Below are positions 60,730 to 64,000 of a DNA stretch of 64,000 nucleotides, piece after piece. This stretch comes from Microthyrium microscopicum (Eukaryota > Ascomycota > Dothideomycetes > Microthyriales > Microthyriaceae), in the NCBI GenBank assembly GCA_010405405.1, contig MU004241.1, positions 434,001 through 498,000 on the forward strand. Direction: 5' to 3'. Positions within the stretch are counted from its first letter, which is position 1; each line of letters opens with the position of its first letter. The translations under genes were made by a program, and so were the position numbers. A model generated the notes under the pieces. That model was not told the origin of the DNA, did not search any database, and saw only the letters and a list, made by a program, of their open reading frames with translations.

Positions 60730-61112
60730 ATGGCATCACGACTCCTCTTCAGCAGTCTCCTTGCGCGTACTCCCCTAGCTCAAACACCGATCCGATCCTT
60801 CACAACTGCCCTCAGACCCTCCCTAATCGCAAGACCCACGCTCATAAAACCAAATGTCACGTTCCAATGGCAATCAACAAGAGGGATGAAGGTCCATATA
60901 CTCAGTCGCGCAAAATGGGAGGTTTACTGACGAGATATCCAGGTCCGAAGCTCTGTGAAGCGATTATGTGATGGCTGCAAAGCTGTACGTCGGAAGAAGA
61001 AGTATGTGTACATAATATGTAGCAAGAATCCAAAGCACAAACAAAGGTATGCTATGTTTCGGAACTGTCTTGACGAAAGGATAGAAACTGATTTGTGCTT
61101 AGACAAGGATAA
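60730..61112 (+). CDS. RTC6: Mitochondrial large-subunit ribosomal protein bL36m
   Basis: Three exons (60730-60891, 60943-61046, 61103-61112), 91 residues. The last exon supplies only ten bases, finishing the universal C-terminus KHKQRQG. An N-terminal mitochondrial targeting stretch rich in Arg/Ser/Leu ([32 protein letters not shown]) precedes the bL36 core [33 protein letters not shown] with the C-x2-C...C...H zinc ribbon. The first intron has an unusual GTCCAT donor. The protein is a component of the mitoribosome near the peptidyl-transferase centre. Confidence 0.93.
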
Positions 61113-61563
61113 AGGACCTTCTGAGACTGGCGTCCAAGCGAACGATATCATACCCCGTTTATGTAAACTTTTAGCATCTTTTAGACGCGATTGTGTACTA
61201 TACAATTATACTTTCATCTCCTGATTCGAGCCGTCTCTTGTTGATATTTCTTGGTGCTGTTGGGCTAAACAAATAAGTTGCTGATGCAAAAATTTGCCAA
61301 CACGTCAGATTCAATGCGTCATGTCAAATAGTTCACGAACGATCAAGGCCAGATCTGTGTGCACGACGACATCCACGCAATTCCTGCAAAGGTCATTGGA
61401 GATTGAGTGTCAGTTAGACTAGAAGCTCATAGAGTTCTCCGGTTCAGATAGAATACATCATATCAATCTCCACGTGTGCTGCGCGGCTAGGAATACACTT
61501 CATCAGCACACATCCAACCCAACGGCTCCAGCATTTCAGCGTCTACCCCATGACATATGCCAC
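61113..61563. other. Convergent intergenic region
   Basis: 450 bp between the convergent ends of bL36m and the UstYa-type gene. No gene or repeat is seen. Confidence 0.5.
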
Positions 61564-62859
61564 TCAATCATCCCAGGAGTGCTTGAAAGCAGACTCCGGT
61601 CCGTGTTTCCATTTCAAGGCCGTCATGACTTCATGCTCATGTCCCCATTCCCTCAACTTATCATAGTTGCGGCAAGTCTTTGTCAGCCTCAGGTCTGGCA
61701 ACGGTACGCGCCGGTATTTGTTATACGACCAGGAGATTGTGGAGACATCTCCGTGGCACATTATCGAACGGCGAAGATTGTCGATGCAGTGATCTATGGC
61801 CCAGTTAGTGGATGTTACCTCTCGTCGATTGGACTCTGGTTGGCCACGACAGCAAATGGCCGTGGCTCTCAAGAGCCAGCTCTTCAAAACCAGCCACAGG
61901 GGACGTGGACTCACCATAATGCTGCGCATCAACGCTGGTGTAATTACGGGAACCATCTTTGTTGATAAAGTCATCGTAGTCGCTCATATACCGATCCGGA
62001 TAGAGTGATTTTCGCAGTACGTTGAGGCAGTGTAGATCGTGGAAGACGGTGAGCTGGGTCACGTATAGATCGCTGTTTGGCAACTGGACAGTGTCCAAGG
62101 TGAGTTGGCGCGCATCGTCTTTGGTAACCCAGCTGTTCCCAACTATTTCAGTGTCAGTGATGACAACTCGAGGAAAAGATGGTTCGTCTCACAGTCATAT
62201 AGGTCTATCCATTTCTTGTCCGTTGCATTCGTGGGCAATCCGTCAGTGACGTTGCACATATATGGTGTTTTCTGGTAAAAGTTCTCCCCGAAGGTTGTGA
62301 TCTCGTAGGATATCGCTGAGGAAGCGGGTGCTGGTTAGTTTGTTAGTCGAAAGCTAAGACTTTCTGCTATCAGATGTACTCAAGTGCTGCGAAGGACTTA
62401 CAGAACAATTGCTGAGAGATATCTCCGCACATTGGGCTACCGTTGCGAAGGACATTTGAAAGGAGCATACCACTCAGGCAAATGATAACCGTGTAGAGAA
62501 AAGTGAAGTGTAAAAATCTCGACGATGTCCTTGAAATCTGTCAGTATAAGTTAGGATCAATGCCAAGTCTATTTGAATAGACTGAGGTCTTTTCATGGTG
62601 AAATTCCGAATGACTTCATGGAGGCCTTCTCTTCTTGCGGGAATTATAGCACTCGGACAGGAACACATGCTATGGGAGCCATGGAAGGTACTGAAACCCT
62701 GCACTGGTTTTGCTGTTTGTCATGTCGTCACAACATGAGGTTTACCACAAGGAAAACTTACCATTTTCTCACTTCTTCAATGTGCGCAGAAACGCCTTTC
62801 TCAATCCGAACATTGTTGGCTTCTTCATCTGGCAAAGCGGCATAGGTTTTCAAACTCAT
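61564..62859 (-). CDS. UstYa-type (DUF3328) oxidative-cyclisation protein
   Basis: Five exons (62859-62762, 62529-62402, 62330-62193, 62142-61915, 61793-61564), 273 residues. The cytosolic start MSLKTYAALPDEEANNVRIE is typical, a transmembrane helix (FTFLYTVIICLSGMLLSNVL) follows, and the lumenal domain has both family HxxHC motifs: FHDLHCLNVLRK, and QHYDHCIDNLRR, which is split by the last intron. MCHGD(V) after the second motif is also conserved. UstYa proteins install macrocyclic bonds in fungal ribosomal peptides (ustiloxin, phomopsin, asperipin) and act on some other metabolites, working in the secretory pathway. The first intron (232 bp) is long, so an extra mini-exon is possible. Its divergent partner is a Kex2-repeat precursor gene about 0.6 kb away. 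Confidence 0.88.
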
Positions 62860-63476
62860 CGTTGGACCAATATCAGTTATCCAGACGCCCAATGCAGACA
62901 ATTAACCAACAAACAATAGAGATCAGTATATTTTGACTGAACACTGGAAACGTCTGTAGCCTGTAGGCCCAGGGATCTAGAAGCATCCGCCTCGACATAA
63001 TTGGCCTTGAAATAGCTTAGTGACTCTTCGGCGTTTACTTTCTGATCAGTCACCTGCCAATTTAGATTTCTAGGCAGTTCCACGAGCTCTAATTTCACAT
63101 TAGTGTTCACAATCTCAGCCTAATGCTTCAAAAAGACCTAGCTCTTTCCCAGATAATGCTTTCGCCACTCCAAGCCAGGCTGCTTTGAGTATCGCCTTGC
63201 CGCAAAGGAATCCTCAGAGCCTCACAACACGCGCTAAATGTCACAATGGTGAGCCTCATGGCAGGCACGCTTTGAATGAATCACACGGTGACCACGTTCA
63301 GTGACAGCACCAAGCTAGTCCAAGAAAGGGAATGTCATCAATTCTAGGCACTACTTAAGCTCTTCTTCCACTCGAATTGTTCTTCATCCTTCATCCTCTT
63401 CCCGCACACTCTCATCCACAACACATCCAACCAATTCATCTGATCACTTATCGCATCTACATCCAAATCCTTCACC
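62860..63476. promoter_or_regulatory. Shared divergent promoter of the UstYa and precursor genes
   Basis: The 617 bp between two divergent start codons must hold both promoters. No classic TATA box is obvious; a pyrimidine-rich leader precedes the precursor ATG (CCATCCACAACACATCC-like). A 77-codon minus-strand frame at 62877-63110 is open upstream of the UstYa start but lacks support. Confidence 0.55.
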
Positions 63477-64000
63477 ATGAAGCTCAGCATTGCTGTTGCT
63501 TCTCTCACTCTCCAAGCCCTCGCGGTTTTGGCCGCCCCTGCTGGCACTCCAGCAGTCAAGGGTAAGTTGAAAATTCCATCTCCCTTAAGCATATGCTAAC
63601 TCCTCATTTAGCTATTCGTGCCTCTGTCGACGAGCTCAGCATCGCTGAGTGGAATGGTCTTGCCTTCAAACGCGATGAATTCGAATTGAAGTCCAAGGTT
63701 GGTGACAAGTCCAAGGTCGGCGACAAGTCCAAGGTCGGCGACAAATCCAAGGTTGGCGACAAATCCAAGGTCGGTGACAAGTCCAAGGTCGGCGACAAAT
63801 CCAAGGTCGGCGACAAATCCAAGGTCGGCGACAAATCCAAGGTCGGCGACAAGCGCGGATTCACTCACTACAACGGAGGCTGGGTCGCCAAGCTCAAGCC
63901 AAAAGAGAAGCGCGGATCTGCTCACTACGATGGAGGCTGGGTCGCCAAGCTCAAGGACAAGCGTACGGTCAACTACAACGACTGGAAAGCCAAGCTATTC
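63477..64000 (+). CDS. Secreted Kex2-processed repeat precursor, candidate RiPP (dikaritin/KEP-type) precursor, cut by window end
   Basis: Exon 1 is 63477-63561, the intron 63562-63611, and exon 2 runs from 63612 past the window end; 158 residues are visible. A signal peptide (MKLSIAVASLTLQALAVLA, cleavage about 19/20) is followed by a short propeptide with a first KR (residues 48-49), nine tandem SKVGDK units (56-109), then KR-bounded repeats. Repeat 1 (111-127) begins GFTHYNGGWVAKLK. Repeat 2 (130-144) begins GSAHYDGGWVAKLK. Repeat 3 (147 on) begins TVNYNDWKAKLF. Signal peptide plus Kex2-bounded near-identical repeats next to a UstYa gene is the layout of fungal dikaritin precursors (UstA, PhomA, AprA) and KEP proteins. 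The core differs from those I know. There is no Cys, so it is not the usual mating pheromone. Confidence 0.82.
63692..63853 (+). repeat. 18-bp tandem repeat x9 coding SKVGDK
   Basis: Nine head-to-tail copies of an 18-bp unit (TCCAAGGTYGGYGACAAR) with only synonymous third-base differences between copies, inside the precursor gene. Confidence 0.95.

Noticed and set aside
62877-63110. 77-codon minus-strand frame upstream of the UstYa start
   Set aside because: Ends with a stop before the UstYa ATG and shows no similarity to UstYa N-termini, whereas the ATG at 62859 gives a typical one.
63604-63925. Minus-strand frames of 86 and 105 codons made of repeated hexapeptides
   Set aside because: These are the antisense reading of the 18-bp SKVGDK repeat.
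63477-64000. Mating pheromone (alpha-factor-like) precursor
   Set aside because: Signal peptide and KR sites fit, but repeats lack the usual Cys/Trp pheromone core and dipeptidyl-aminopeptidase spacers, and a UstYa gene is next door.

Overview
The window comes from a filamentous ascomycete (Pezizomycotina). The genes carry short spliceosomal introns of about 45-60 bp with CTAAC/CTGAC branch points. There are nuclear housekeeping genes (MED6, N-myristoyltransferase, mitochondrial bL36). Families typical of moulds are present (UstYa/DUF3328, IDI-2-like cysteine-rich secreted proteins, fungal F-box and BTB proteins, P450, OPT transporter). Three AT-rich blocks (6.7-9.4, 22.3-28.8 and 52.0-55.3 kb) are nearly emptied of CpA/TpG and full of TpA, the footprint of repeat-induced point mutation (RIP). 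The exact species is not visible; nothing here separates Leotiomycetes from neighbouring classes.

Layout. 0-5.7 kb: a truncated gene end, two fungal genes each cut by one in-frame stop, and an IDI-2-like secreted protein. 6.7-9.4 kb: a RIP-degraded hAT transposon with an intact 8-bp target duplication, about 125 bp upstream of an archaemetzincin gene. 9.5-22 kb: archaemetzincin, arginase-like protein, secreted alkaline phosphatase, a GPI-type secreted protein with a Met-rich stretch, an F-box protein and a membrane protein. 21.9-29.0 kb: a GNAT acetyltransferase gene split by a RIP-killed Copia retrotransposon (two 129-bp LTRs, TSD TCTTC). 29.6-42.8 kb: F-box/LRR-like protein, seven-exon P450, polytopic membrane protein, GH127 beta-L-arabinofuranosidase and OPT transporter. 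42.8-50.3 kb: a gene-poor stretch, then an unknown gene, an RS-rich MMtag protein, MED6 and a small secreted cysteine protein. 50.7-55.3 kb: a cluster of a small unnamed repeat and a RIP-degraded TIR transposon. 57.1-61.1 kb: SDR reductase, N-myristoyltransferase and bL36m.

The most interesting locus is at the right edge (61.6-64.0 kb). A five-exon UstYa-type (DUF3328) gene with both HxxHC motifs is transcribed divergently, across about 0.6 kb, from a gene for a secreted precursor. That precursor has a signal peptide, nine tandem SKVGDK hexapeptides, and then Kex2 (KR)-bounded repeats with a shared HY[N/D]GGW core. This is the architecture of fungal dikaritin/KEP-type ribosomal peptides. The core does not match the ustiloxin, phomopsin or asperipin cores I know, so this looks like an undescribed RiPP locus that continues past the window end.

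Gene models were spliced by hand from GT-AG (twice GC-AG) signals. For every complete spliced model the summed exon length is a multiple of three. No tRNA, rRNA or CRISPR array was found.
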